A stretch of DNA of 64,000 nt from Paramarasmius palmivorus (taxonomy: Eukaryota > Basidiomycota > Agaricomycetes > Agaricales > Marasmiaceae): contig JAYKXP010000016.1 in assembly GCA_037176845.1 (NCBI GenBank), positions 558,001 through 622,000 of the forward strand, written 5' to 3'. Position numbers and translations under genes: made by a program. Shown piece by piece: positions 22,693 through 36,300 of the stretch. How positions within the stretch are numbered: position 1 is the stretch's first letter; each line of letters begins with the position of its first letter. The notes beneath the pieces are model-generated. The model worked only from the letters and a program-made list of their open reading frames with translations. It searched no databases and was not told the DNA's origin.

Positions 22693-25364
22693 TCATAAAC
22701 CAAAAATTGCTCGCCACCACTTGCGTTTCTTCTTTGGCTTTGCCATAGAGGAGGGTAATGTAGCGGGAACCGATGCACTTCTAGTAATAGGCGGCATACT
22801 GCTGGGTATTCTTTGGGCATATGTCAGTAGGCAAACGTGTCATAGTCGAAACACGTACTCATCAACGTGGACAAGGTAATCCTTATCTCGTCTTAGGGTA
22901 GCAAGGGTTTGTGTGACCTGAGCTTGAAGCATCAGACGCGTATTGTTTGGCACTGCGATCTTCCGTCTCCATATGGCAACGCTGTTCCCTGTTTTGGAGG
23001 GTAGAAAAACGAAAACTACGACTTGAACGGCAGGATCATAGAATACGACAGATTCCTGAAGGATCTTATCCTTCGTCTGTCGCAATTGATCAAAAGTCAA
23101 CCAATCAAAGGCAGGTTCACTCTCTTTGCCGGGTAAGCGAAAGTCTGCATTGGCGAATAGAGCTCCTCTCTCTCGGGTCTGGAGGAACTTGTGTAGCTGC
23201 ACTAAACGTTAATTACCGTTGGTAAACGAAACGGGCATTACTTACCCCGTATGACGCCAAACTATAGGATACCGTTTGTATCCAGTCGAGTAACGATTCT
23301 ACTCGCTCGTCTTTATTTGGCGGAAACATCCAATGTATACGTTCCTTCGCTTTTCGCTGTGTTCCAAACAACGCTTGTTGGACAGGCTCCAGCGCGGCAC
23401 CATGCGACTCGTGAAATTGTACGTTGGTATATTCGTTGATTACATTCCGAGGAGGAGGACCTCCGTTGAGTGAAGTTGTGGTGCCATTGTAAGCATGGGC
23501 AAGAGTTTTGGACGGCATCGAATAGCTAGCATCGCTGAATTTATCGTTACCCCACTGGCTGCTCATAACACTAGGGGCGCCTCCTCCCTTCGGTCTGTCT
23601 AACAGGCCAAATCCATTCATAGACTCTTTTCCATCTTGTCCCCACATATTAGCAGAAGGCTTCTCGGCTCCCCAATTGCTACCTCCCCAAGCATTAGACT
23701 TCTCCGCTCCCCAGCCTGCCCAAGAATCATCGGCAGTCATCTTCTCAGTTCCCCATGGGCTTGCGGTGTCATTCGGTTTGGTGTCCCATAAATTAGTCGC
23801 CGTAGGCTTCGGAGAAAAGTGAACCCGTCGAGCATCTTCATAATCCTCTTCGTCTTCTTCGGGAATAGGACCCCATCCACCATAGTTGTCCGCAACACTC
23901 CCTCTGCCTCCTCCTCCTCCTCCACCACCACCACCACCACCACCACCTCCTCCTCCTGTGTTGTTCCACCAATCATTTGTAGGGGGAGCGGCAGCTACAC
24001 CCCAAGGATCGTGATTTTCCGACTGTGCCCTTCGGTGTTGCCTCTGCTCCTTATGTCCAGGTTTCTGCTGCTTCATGGGTTGATGTTGCGCCAGGCCCAT
24101 GGGCTGGGGGTGAGGTTGAGGTTGAGGTATGTGTGGGAAAGCATTCACAAAATGTGAAGTCTGACTCTGAGCCGGGCGAGCGGCCGGAAAAGGCGCGTGT
24201 TTGGCCTGAGCAGCAGCTTGGGCTTGCTGTGCCTGTCGATGCTGGGCAACATAATTGTTCTGGTTCTGTGGTACATTTAGGAAGGAGTCTAGGATCTGGT
24301 TTCTTTGCTGATGAGATAAAGTGTTTCTTGCGTCCGATCCGCCTGGTATAGAGGTAGGTATGCTTGCTTTGGAGTTTCGCTTTGCCTCATCTCCCCAGCT
24401 TTTCCAAGCTGATCTGCTGGGGGCAGCAGCCTTTGCCATACCTGACGCAACTGGCGCAGCAGCTGGTGTTCCCCAGACAGGTCGGCCCCAAGCACTGGCA
24501 CCAGGTTGCGCGTGCCATCCACCAGCAGCATTTCCTCCCCATTCTGCTTCAGATTCAGATTCCGTCTCTTCCTCTTCCTCTTCCTCTTCATCGCCCCATC
24601 CTGCAGGAGCAGTGCTCCAGCCTCCGCCTCCACCTCCACCTCCACCAGCACCAGCACCCCAGCCTTGGTTTCCTTGTGCTTGCGCCCAAGTATTACTCCT
24701 GCCAGTTGATTGCGCTTGCGGAGGATGTCCCCAGGTGGTCCAAGCTGACTTTGGGCTGGAAAATGTAGCGGAGGCCTTATCGGATACACCTTTGGCCTTT
24801 ACAGCGCTTTGGTTTGCAGAAGTGCTGTGTTTGGCATTAACGTGACTCTGTGTTCCCCAGGGATCGGATGCAGAAGCACTGGCACGTTGTGGGGCAGCGG
24901 GGCCAGCGGCTGGTTTTGGCATCGGCCATCCTTCGTCAAGGGCGACACCACCTGTACGTTTGCGAGTATTAGCACGGCGTTTCATGGAAACAGTAGGAAG
25001 ACAGCAACCCCGATGATTTAGCGCCCATCGAGGCAGTTACAATGAATCAGAGCAAATGTGGTCGTGAGGCGAAACAAATGTCAACTGACAAAAAGAGAAG
25101 GACATAGAACTGACCCATCGGCAATAAGCCTACATCATTGGGTTCTCCTCTTGATTCCGGAGCGCTGAGGGGTTGAAGAACGGGTGATGGCGCTAAACGT
25201 TGTGCAGGAGAAGGCAAGGCTGCGGGAGATAGGTCGGACGGAGGTTGAAAAGAGATTGTGGGCGTCACGAAATGCGCCGGGGGAGACGCATATTCTGGTT
25301 GTGGTTGCGGGACGAGTTGAGTTGCAGGATTTTGCGCATTTTGTCTTCCTTTCTTCTTGGCCAT
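22693..25364 (-). CDS. Trp-Gly repeat protein with conserved C-terminal domain (candidate Argonaute-hook protein)
   Basis: About 800 residues from an ATG at 25364. A 163 nt intron (24952-25114) follows the first exon. The central part is disordered and holds about 19 tryptophans next to glycine (DPWGT, TTWGH, QGWGAG, AGWGD, SAWGRP, VWGTP, AGWGAEK, NAWGG, NWGAEK and others), an Asp/Glu run, a His/Gln/Pro-rich stretch, and about 17 consecutive glycines coded near 23907-23957. The C-terminal 180 residues look folded (RIHWMFPPNKDERVESLLDW, VVVFVFLPSKTGNSVAIWRR). After a splice near 22810-22858 (acceptor CCCAG) they end in KPKKKRKWWRAIFGL, a nuclear-localisation-like basic cluster followed by aromatics. 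GW/WG repeats bind Argonaute in other eukaryotes; the role here is inference. Confidence 0.8.
23907..23957. repeat. CCN trinucleotide microsatellite coding for polyglycine
   Basis: Alternating blocks of CCT and CCA triplets, read on the minus strand as about 17 glycine codons inside the Trp-Gly repeat protein. Mixed codons suggest the tract is kept at protein level, though it may still vary in length. Confidence 0.8.
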
Positions 25365-25758
25365 TGGACGGCTATAACAGCGCTGAGCTGTTGGTGATGG
25401 TTTACGTTGAAGCCAAACTCGTCATAGCCGAGATTAGCAGTTTAACTTTATCCCAATGGTTGTTACCGCAGGCGAAGACGCGTCGTGGATCTGTCGTGCC
25501 CTGTTCTCGACGTCGTGGAAGGAACAAACTCTGGTCACAGACTCGTCACATCTTCACATTTTCCGGTTTTTCCGCCTATTACTCAGAGTCAATTGCTGAC
25601 CATCATTTTACAGATAGGAGGAGCTCCAGATAGGTCCAGATAGTCTCTACATGATACTGTATCGTTACTAGAAATAGGTCTACTCCTTCTGCTTAATCAC
25701 AACTAGACGTTTGTTTGGTAAAGAAACCGCACTGTGATACCACAAGAGGGATTCACAC
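25365..25758. other. Intergenic region between LYS12 stop and Trp-Gly repeat gene start
   Basis: 394 bp holding the promoter of the Trp-Gly repeat gene and the 3' end of LYS12. No further gene is visible. Confidence 0.5.
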
Positions 25759-27364
<1,606 letters not shown>

Positions 27365-27543
27365 GATCGTCGTCGTGGATGGAGGTAGGGGACAGAAGAA
27401 CTGGAGAAGAAAACAGAAAATCACGACGGAATACTTCGGACTTAGGAATTTTGAAGATTTCGGTCGAAAAACTATACGTCAGGATCACGTGCAAGCACAC
27501 AAAGACGCGCCGTTGACCTTGCAGATTCTTCGCGTCTTCCACC

Positions 27544-29319
27544 ATGTTACCCAGTCCTAGCTCTTCTCCGACCCAGCCTCCCAGGGACATTCTTCATAAC
27601 TGTACAAATTTACATTTCGAACACACAGCAGATACAGGCATCGACTCTAAACAGCGTCAAACGCCATGGACTTATCTTCCAACCCCTGCTAAGGACGCTG
27701 GTACAAAGCGACCGTCTTTGGGATCATCACAAAGTGGCTCTAGAAAGAGGATAAAGTTGCAGGCACGACTAGAGGAGGAGGACGAGAGCGACGAGGACGA
27801 GAAATGGATTGAGCGTGCTTCACAGCGGATGCAACGGACGCGTTGGTCTAACTGTTTCAAGAAAAATCACTCGAGAATTACTCCTAAACGTGTGCATTAT
27901 CATTTCATATATCCATTTTACACTAACGATCTATCACAGTGCCAACGACTTCGACTTTGCAAACATATGTATCCTCAAACAAGTCGGATATCTTCCGGTG
28001 CATGCCCCTTGATGACAATTATTCTGCACCTCTATATGCTTGCTCCTACTCATACGGTGAATCTTGCGAAACCTCTTGAAATGCTCAATATTCATGGTTC
28101 TTTAGGTGCCAAACTCGGTGGAACGGCCCATCTTGCGGTAGCAAGTGAGCAGGGCACTGTCCACATCATTGATACCAAAAAACGTTTGGATTGGGAAACA
28201 GGTACATGAACTCCACAACAACTCTCCTTCAAAATCCCAGCTGACGACCTCAATGCAGAACCACAACGGACCACCCTACAACCTCACATTAACGGGATTC
28301 ACGACGTGAAATGGAATCGATCTGACAACTTGCTCGCGACATGTTCTGCAGATCAGCTGATTAAAGTCACTGAGATCTCTTCGGCTTCCACGCTTCACAC
28401 ATTGAGAGGTCACCTCGGTGCTGTGAAGTGCATTGCGTGGCATCCTCAGCATGAGCATCTTCTGAGCAGCGGTAGTCGTGACGGAAATGTTCACATATGG
28501 GACCTTCGTACTTGGAACAATGGACAAGGCCTTTCGCCAGTAGCTACAATCCATGGCGCCCATGATGGATTGGAGTACAACCCCAGGCGAGCGAAGAATG
28601 TTGCGACAGTGCGCGATACTGTAACAAATCTCATCTTTGGAGATGGAATGACCTTGATTACCAGTGGTTCTACTGATGGGTACGTTTGGAATATCCAATT
28701 TGCAACGATTTCTCACCGTTTAGGCAGGATTCTCCGAGGCTGGGATCTTCGATTCGCTACCGAGACCAAGAAGAACAAGAGCGCAAAAAACAAACGTACA
28801 TTAGCCCTGATATCTTCTCCCTTCGACCCAACGATGCGACATCAGTCTCGCCGTCCCAGAGGCATCCTGAGTCTTACAAGCGGGGCCTATTCCACTGGAG
28901 GTTTACTCCTCGCTCTTGGCGCTGATACGCGTATTCACGCCTACTCCGCCAACTCCCTGACGGCATTGTCACATACATACACCCATCCGAAGATGCAGAC
29001 TAACGCTTCATTTTATCTCAATATTTCGGCTTCTCCCTGCGGAAAATGGTTGGCTACTGGAAGTGCCGGAATGACCGGAAGTGCGTTTATCTTCGACGTA
29101 TCCGATGCGGCAACCCCGTATGCCCAGACTACAGCTGGTGTTGAGTTACACGGCCAGCAGGCAGGCGATGTTGGATCGGTTGACTGGGCGGCAGATGGAA
29201 CGCTTGCACTTGGCGCAGATGACGGCACAGTGCGAGTATGGAGACCAGATATTGAAGTGTATAGGAGTTGCCTCGAGGACCCTTCGGAAAAGAAATGGGA
29301 CTGGAGCTGGTCTTCATAG
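27544..29319 (+). CDS. cdt2: WD40 protein, Cdt2/DTL-like CRL4 substrate receptor
   Basis: About 520 residues with a short disordered N-terminus (acidic run EEEDESDEDEKW near residue 85) and a WD40 propeller. Exons are joined across introns near 27890-27940, 28070-28115, 28203-28257 and 28680-28728. The propeller starts LPTTSTLQTYVSSNKSDIFR and APLYACSYSYGAKLGG, then TAHLAVASEQGTVHIID, NGIHDVKWNRSDNLLATCSA, LSSGSRDGNVHIWDLR, DGILRGWDLRF, FYLNISASPCGKWLATGSAG and VWRPD. This blade order, with an inserted charged loop and LRGWDLR, resembles Cdt2/DTL, the adaptor that targets Cdt1 and other PCNA-bound proteins to CRL4. The family call is by pattern; another nuclear WD40 protein cannot be fully excluded. 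Confidence 0.72.
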
Positions 29320-29537
29320 TTATATCTTGTCTATCGCGTATATGTATTAGTCTCAGAACCATACTCCTCATGCCACTCGTGGGGTCGAGATAATTGTAGA
29401 TGTAGATTGTGCGGAAAACATAAAGAAAGCGAAAGTCCGATCAAATGCATTCCAGAAATTTAAAAGATGAAGGATGCGGTGACAGCAATAGTGCAATAAA
29501 GAGGTCATATCGTATAACTGAAGGTGATCCAGGGCTG

Positions 29538-30424
29538 TTATGTCTTCTGTATCGCATTGACAAGCCTGGAAGGAATGAGATGAGGAAAAAAATAGCGCAC
29601 GAATGTCCATGACGCACCAGTCTAGTCCTTCCTCTAAACCTTCCCCTTTGGTTGCGCAGCTACCCCGCACGCTCCAAGCTCGTGTCTTTTCTCCGCCTGC
29701 TAATCCGAGCTCTTCGCTGATTTCCTCCGGCTTCAGGGCACCTTCCATATCCTGCTTGTTGCAGAAAACAAGCAAAGGTACTCCTTTAAGCTCTTCCTCC
29801 GATAGCATTGTCAACAATTCAGTCCGTGAGATATTAAGACGTGCTTTGTCGGCGGAATCAATGACATAGATGATGGCAGAGGTATTCGGAAAGTAACATC
29901 TCCAGTAAGGTCTGTGTGGTGCTGGATTCAAGTGACTGAATCGCAGCTAGAAGAGTACTCACCGAATACTTGATTGTCCTCCTAAATCCCATACTTGGAA
30001 CTTGATATTTTTATACTAGACGAAGTTGAGAAGCTTTCCTTAAGAGAGAGATCTGCTACTGACTTGGACCGTTTCGACGTTGAATCCGATTGCTAGCGGC
30101 GGTAGTAAGTACAAATTTGGTAAATAGAGTCGGCGAATAAGACTCACTTGGAATTGTTGAAACAACCTCCCCAATCTAGGCGCACAAATATAGTGAGAAA
30201 CGGGTTTGTATCGAGTTCGAGGCCTTATTTGTACCTGTAGCCTGTACAAGATCGTTGTCTGTGGGGAACCGTTGTAGAAACCAATAGAAAGTGTCTGATG
30301 ACGAAAAAGTTCGCACCTTTCCCGCCGAATCCAGTCCGAGCATTAGGATACGAACATCCTGGTCTTTACTCCAGCGTACTAGCGATGAGAGTGAATTGAA
30401 CAAGGATGATATTGAGAGGCCCAT
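29538..30424 (-). CDS. ARL1: ADP-ribosylation factor-like GTPase Arl1
   Basis: Small ARF-family GTPase of about 180 residues in many short exons. Start MGLSISSLFNSLSSL at 30424 has Gly2 for N-myristoylation and an amphipathic helix. The nucleotide-binding motifs are LGLDSAGKTTILYRLQ (P-loop, split by an intron), [20 protein letters not shown] with LGGQSSIR (switch 2), CNKQDMEGALK (NKxD) and a GSCATKG-type SAK motif. The end WLVNAIQKT comes from splicing at about 29578-29628 to the TAA at 29538. The PYWRCYFPNTSAIIYVIDS and short C-terminus fit Arl1, a trans-Golgi regulator of golgins. It is 119 bp head to head with the WKF-domain gene. Confidence 0.9.
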
Positions 30425-30543
30425 GACAAGAAGGAAAGAGTAAGTGTGAAAGAACAAAAGTGGTGAGACTGCAGCGCTTACGGAGCAAAAGCCGACACGT
30501 GGGTGAGATTGGCACCTTGAACGCAACCCTCTTCCAATCAATC

Positions 30544-31549
30544 ATGTCCGCAGATCTCCATGAAGCAACCCGCAAGGCGAAAAAACGCGAACGGCGCGAA
30601 AAAGAGCCCACTAACGCGCTAGATTATACAATACCGGCAAACCAAAAGTCAAAGAAAAGCAAGACGAAGGCTTCGGCAGAAACCCAAGACGTTGGGCCCT
30701 CGGAAACGAAAATCGGGAAGAAGAAAAGCCAACTTGATACCACATCGTCTACTGAGCCTACAGTAAGCAAAGAACACACAAAGAAGAGGAAGTCCAAGCC
30801 TACAAATGAGGAAATCGAGGGAATGGAAGATGCAGGGACTACGGGGAGTGAGAAGGTCGAAAAGAAAAAGAGGAACAAACGGAAACGGGAAGAGGAGGCG
30901 TCAAACGCAGAGGGACAAGGAGAGGATGACGCTTCAGTACTACATGAGGAACCAGTGAAAAAGAAGTCGAAGAACAAAACAGGCTTCCCAGACCCCCAGG
31001 AGGATTCAGCACTGTCGGATCAAGCCCAGAAAGGTATCGAACCGAATCTATACGATGCTCCATTCCTCTACTGATCGGCGTACCTAGCTCTCTCTTATGC
31101 TTTCATACAGTTTCGGCGACCAAAGAAGTGGAAATTTCACAAAGCTCGACAGAACTGGCTTATACGAAACTTTTGGTCTGAAAAGAGTGTACGTCCTAAA
31201 TTCCAGATATAGCTGAGTTCCCCGATGGCTCACTGCTATTGCATAGATTCCAGAAGCCCATGTACCTCTCGTCCTCAAATATCTTACCAATGTCCAGGGC
31301 GGAGTCCGAGAAGTAAGTGATGTTTATATTTCCACCTTTGCTTGCTCGCTAAGTATTTTGATCTATTAGAACCTTTTACGATCATGCAATGATATTTTGA
31401 AGACATCGGCAACTCCACCTGATAGTAATGCTACTTCGCAACTTGAGGTGGAGACTGGCCAGCAGTCCGAGGTTGAAGGACAAGATTCTGCTGGTGATAT
31501 AAAGCGAAAACGAGCCAGTGAGCTACTTGACGTCCTCCAGTCCAACTGA
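30544..31549 (+). CDS. WKF-domain protein (C7orf50-like), putative nucleolar
   Basis: Four exons. The ATG at 30544 starts MSADLHEATRKAKKRERREK. The first ~175 residues are Lys/Glu-rich and hydrophilic, like many nucleolar proteins. Exon joins near 31032-31085 give ALSYAFIQFRRPKKWKFHKA, RQNWLIRNFWSEKSIPEAHV, PLVLKYLTNVQGGVRENLLR, a good match to the WKF domain (named for WKFxKxRQxWLL) found in human C7orf50 and fungal relatives. The tail is acidic, then SAGDIKRKRASELLDVLQSN before the TGA at 31547-31549. C7orf50-type proteins are linked to the nucleolus, but the molecular role is unknown. Confidence 0.8.
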
Positions 31550-31777
31550 TCCAGGGCATTGTAGCCATATACATTGATACTAGGTACTACTGTAGCTACT
31601 CTGAAGCAGAGGAACTGAGACGGGCGCCTGGGAAACTCAAGCCGCCTCCGTCGCGGACGCCCGAGCTCAGACCTCGACAAGGATGGATCTGGTGACCATT
31701 CGTAATTAGTTCTCTATAAAAAGATAGTTGCATATGCCATTGATCGTCATTGTTGCTTTTCATTTCATCCCAGCAAA

Positions 31778-33170
31778 ATGTCATCAAAGTTTGCGTTGCG
31801 CATCGCAATTGCGGGGGCTGGTTAGCGCCATCACTCACGCATGGTTTCACTGAGGCTAACAATCATGCTCTGCAGGAATGGGTGGATTGACATGCGCTTT
31901 GGCACTCGCCAAAGCTGGATTCGAGCACATCGATGTTTACGAATCGGCTTCGGACCTCGGATTCGTAGGGGCTGGGATCCAATTAGCTCCCAACATGGCT
32001 CGGATATTGGACAGATTGGGAGCATGGAAGGATATTGCGAATGAAGCGGTCGAATTGAAAGCTACGAGCATTAGGCAAGGCGCAACGAACGGGGAGTTGG
32101 CGCATGTGGATTTCAATTATATCCGCGAGACGTATGGATACCCCCACATGGTTGGCCATCGTGCATCCCTTGCTGGTTCTCTGTTCAAGGCCTGCCAGGA
32201 GGAATCTGCAATAACCTTTCACTTCGCGACCGCAGTCGAAGATGTGCTATCTTGGGGTCCAAAGCCAAAGTTGAGACTGGTGAGAGATGGCCAATCATAC
32301 GAGGTAGAAGTGGATATTATCATCGGATGTGACGGGGTCAAAAGCAAGATCCGGAAGCAGATGATGCTAACGCTAGGGGAAACAGCGGATGTCGAGGACT
32401 CGGGGCAGGCGGCGTACCGAATCATGCTTAGGCGCGAGGAGCTCGAACATGATCCAGAGCTTCTCGGGCTTTTGGAGAACGAGAACGAGGCGGTCATTCG
32501 TTGGATAGGAGAGAAAAGACATATAATTGCATACCCGGTCTCTAACCGAACCATCTACAACATTTCCACCGCACAACCTGATACGCATTTCGCGGAAGCT
32601 CCCTCTGTCACCTACACCACAAAGGGGTCAAAGAAGGAGATGCTCGAAGTGTACCATGACTTTTGTCCAATGATCCAGCGCCTGCTTAGCCTTGTCCCTG
32701 ATGGAGAGGTATGCGAGTGGAGACTCCGTGTGCATGCCCCGCTACCGACTTGGGTGCACCAGCAGGTTACTCTGGTAGGAGATGCCTGCCATCCAACCTT
32801 GCCGCACATGGCGCAAGGTGCGGCACAAGCTATAGAAGATGCTGCAGCTCTTGCCACGGTGCTGAAATTGATGCCCGATACTCTGCCCGATACCCTCAAC
32901 AAGACACTCCGAATCTACGAGTCCTTGCGAAAGGAGCGGGCTCAAACAATAGTGGATCTTGCTACGGCATCGGCGAAAGCATTGCATCTAGGGGAAGGTA
33001 AGGCAAAGGAGGAGAGGGACAAGATATTTGCGGAGCTGAAGAAGAACGGAAAGGGACCAGTTCCAGACAAATGGGCAGACGCGGACATGCAGAGGATGAT
33101 ATATGGCCATGATTGTGTACAATATGCACAAGAGCAGTATGATACACTGTTTAGAAGGCTGAGTGAATAG
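31778..33170 (+). CDS. FAD-dependent monooxygenase, salicylate hydroxylase-like
   Basis: Two exons; a 55 nt intron (31821-31875) interrupts the Rossmann motif IAGAGMGGLTCALALAKAGF near residue 13. Class A flavoprotein monooxygenase of about 445 residues. FAD-binding signatures are present: GxGxxG at the N-terminus, IIIGCDGVKSKIRKQM (DG motif) and VTLVGDACHPTLPHMAQGAA (GD motif), followed by QAIEDAAALATVL. The family hydroxylates or decarboxylates aromatic acids such as salicylate with NADH or NADPH, but many fungal members act in secondary metabolism, and the substrate cannot be told from sequence. No partner biosynthetic genes lie beside it. No signal peptide or membrane segment is seen. Confidence 0.88.
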
Positions 33171-33383
33171 AGATGCGATTTTGCACACACCTGAAGTCTA
33201 CAAATGAATCTCACCGGAAGCCCAGTAAAGTCTATACTACGCCTTTTGAGAAGGCCATGGAGGTTCAAGGGAAAGGCGCTTACAGGCGCTTAACGATTAC
33301 ATACGCAAGGCAAAAAAAATCCGAGCGTCCCAAAGTCTTCCGGATACATATTCCATCCCTTCGTTCCCGGTTCTCCTTGCTTC

Positions 33384-36300
33384 ATGGTACGAAAAGCCTT
33401 TGTGAAAGGACAGTCTGGCTCAAGAAAGCCAAAATCAGTAGCGAATCAGAAACAATTCAACGCAAATGGCTATGCAAAGCGCCAGTCTCGGAAGGCAGGC
33501 AAGACTGCTAATCGTCTAGACAGCGACATCTACGAATATGCGCCGGAGAAAACACGTCGATCGAAAGTAGCGTTGGAGCTTGACCGAGAAGAAGAAGCAG
33601 GCTTTGGCGGGGAGGACGATGATATGGAGGATATGCGACTGAGGGCGAGGCTTATTGGAGACGATGAGAAACTACCCAGCGACGATGATGAAGAAATTGA
33701 TAGCGACGAAGCATTCGAAGAGAGTGACGAGGAGCGGTTTGCTGGCTTCTTTTCCAGTAAAGTGAGTTCATAAAGCGATGTGGTATGAACGTTCATTAAC
33801 GTTAATTGTAGAAGAAGGCGAAATCAAAATTGTCGCAGAAGAAAAAGAAGGCTCAAGTTCGATTTGCGGAGGTAGATCTGAACGAGGATGAAGACGAAGA
33901 CGAGAACGTGGATGTCCAGTCAGATGTTGCATCCTCACACTCGAGTGAAGAGGAAGAAGAGTCTGGAGAGGACGATGAATTCATCGACATTCTGGATATT
34001 CTGGATGGTAGGGGAGAGCCTCTCAACGACGAGGACGAATCTCAGGAAGAGCATCCCCATCAGTCACGTCACACCGACAAGACAGACCAATCTGAATCTT
34101 TAGGTGACGACGAAGATGAGGATGAGGAGGACGAAGAGGGCGAAAATGGGGACGACGGTGACGCTGAAAACATATCCATTTCTCTCTCGGACGCAGAGGA
34201 AGAAGCTGCTGGTGCACTGGAAGACCTTCAAAATTTCGTGTCTTCCTTGGACCCTTCGGCATCGTCGAAAAAGCGTAGAGCTGACGACGATGAGGCCACG
34301 GCTCAGACGACTAAACAGCCTAAGAAACGTCGTATGCTTCGGGAACACACCGAAGCAGGGGACGAGAATGAATTCAGAACTCAGGCTGCAGGTGTGTACC
34401 CTCCGTCTTCAGTATATCGTGTCCGTCTCCAATTAACATTCTTGGCTAGGCGTTAGTCTCGCGGATCTACTTGCACCTATCTCCGCTTCGGGAAACACCG
34501 CGTTTGAAAAGTCTGTAAAAGCTCTCCAACAGTCTGGTTCAGGAAGCAAGAAGAGACCGCAGACACTATCGGCACCTCTACCACAGCGTGCACAGGAACG
34601 TCTTGATCGAGAAGCAGCTTATGAACAGACCAAAGCAGAAGTTCAGAAATGGAGCGCTGCAATGAAACGTATACAAGAGGCCGAACACCTGAGTTTCCCG
34701 CTGCAACCCAAGGAAACACAAGGACGTGCCTCCAATCTTGAATTGGCAGCTAAATTCAAGGTTTTTAACCTTTTTTGTACAAGATATTGCATGGTACTGA
34801 TGTATGTCCGCCATAGCCCACGACTGCCCTCGAGTCCTCAATCTCAAAATTGCTCTCGGCAGCTAACCTGGCGACCGACGCTTCGGTGCTTCAGACCGAA
34901 GAAAACATGCTCAAGGCGAATGCTCTATCGGTCGAGGAAGTTGCTGAACGACGGAAAGAGCTTCGACGTATGCGTGAACTCATGTTCCGGGCGGAAATGA
35001 AGGCCAAACGCGTGAAGAAAATCAAAAGCAAAGTCTATAGGCGAATCAAGCGCAAGGAGAAGGAGAAGGGGGACAATGATTTAGATATGGACGTCGATGA
35101 AGAAGAGGCACGTTTGAAGCACGAAACTGAGCGGGCAAGGGAGCGAGCTACGCTCAGGCACAAAAACACGGGTAAATGGGCGAAGAACATGATGAGGCGA
35201 AATGGGTATGGTGAGGATGGTGACGAGGACGGTGAAGGGATTCGCGGTGGCCGAGAAGAGATCGAAGAGATGTTGGCCAGGGGGGAGAAGCTGAGGAAGA
35301 AGATCGCGGGCAATGATAGCGATGATGAAGATGAGAGTGGGAGCGATAGCGACGACGACGACGTGCAAGGTGCATTTAATGAGTTAAAGGCTCTCCGGGG
35401 TGTCGAGGAGGAGGAAGGGACAGGCTGCGTGAAGGGCAAGAAGGGTGGAACGATATTTGACATGAAATTCATGAAAGACGCGATGGCCCGAAAACAAAAG
35501 GAAGCGGATGGCATGGTCGACGATTTCATGCGAGAAATGGGCGAAACAGTGGGCTCTGATGGCGAGCATGATACAAGCCAGCAAAACCCCAGTACATCAG
35601 GGAGCGTATTGGTTTCCAAAGCAGGCGGTAGAATGGTTTATCAGCCCGGGGCTGACACAGTGGTGAGATTTAATGTTGCGTTACAAAAATGTTATAGCTC
35701 ACAACAAGTCCAGCGCGCAAGGTCTGAATCAAATCAAACCTCTCAAACCTTAGAAGAAGTATCTTCAGAGCGTAGCTCGACTCTCAAATCATTTGCCGAG
35801 CCCTCTTCATCACCACCATCACCTAACACCGTCAATCCGAAATCTCGTTCTCTTCTATCTCGACCGGCAGATGATTCCATACCTGAGGCTTCCTCATCAA
35901 ATCCCTGGCTTAACGTCTCAAATCAGGATTCCAAGACTAATCGAAAGAAGAACGAGGTCGTAGTGGATAAGAACAGCTCAACGATGACCAAGTCTAAAAA
36001 TAAGATGAAAAAGCTGGCAAAGAAGGCCAATGGTGGCAAGACAAAAGCTAAGGAAGATGCTGTCGTCGAGATCGATACCGAGGCTGTCCTTACCGCTAGC
36101 ACTGCCAAAGGGAAGCGGAAGGAAACACCTGCAGAAGCAGAGGATGATAATTCCGATGCTAACAGTGAAGTCGACTTTCAAGAGACAGCGCTTCTGCAGC
36201 GAGGGAAGAAGGGCAAGGGTGCGAAAGCTTTCGAGCAAAGAGAGTTGGTCGCTCGGGCTTTTGCTGGAGATAATGTTGTCAAAGTGGGCGCTTTCGCTGC

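Noticed and set aside
23819..24845. Plus-strand Ser/Pro-rich frames opposite the Trp-Gly repeat gene
   Set aside because: They mirror the repeat and polyglycine codons on the other strand; the minus-strand model has consistent exons and a clear C-terminal domain.
33600..34260. Acidic repeat region as a possible separate gene
   Set aside because: It is in frame with conserved UTP14 exons on both sides; acidic stretches are normal in Utp14.
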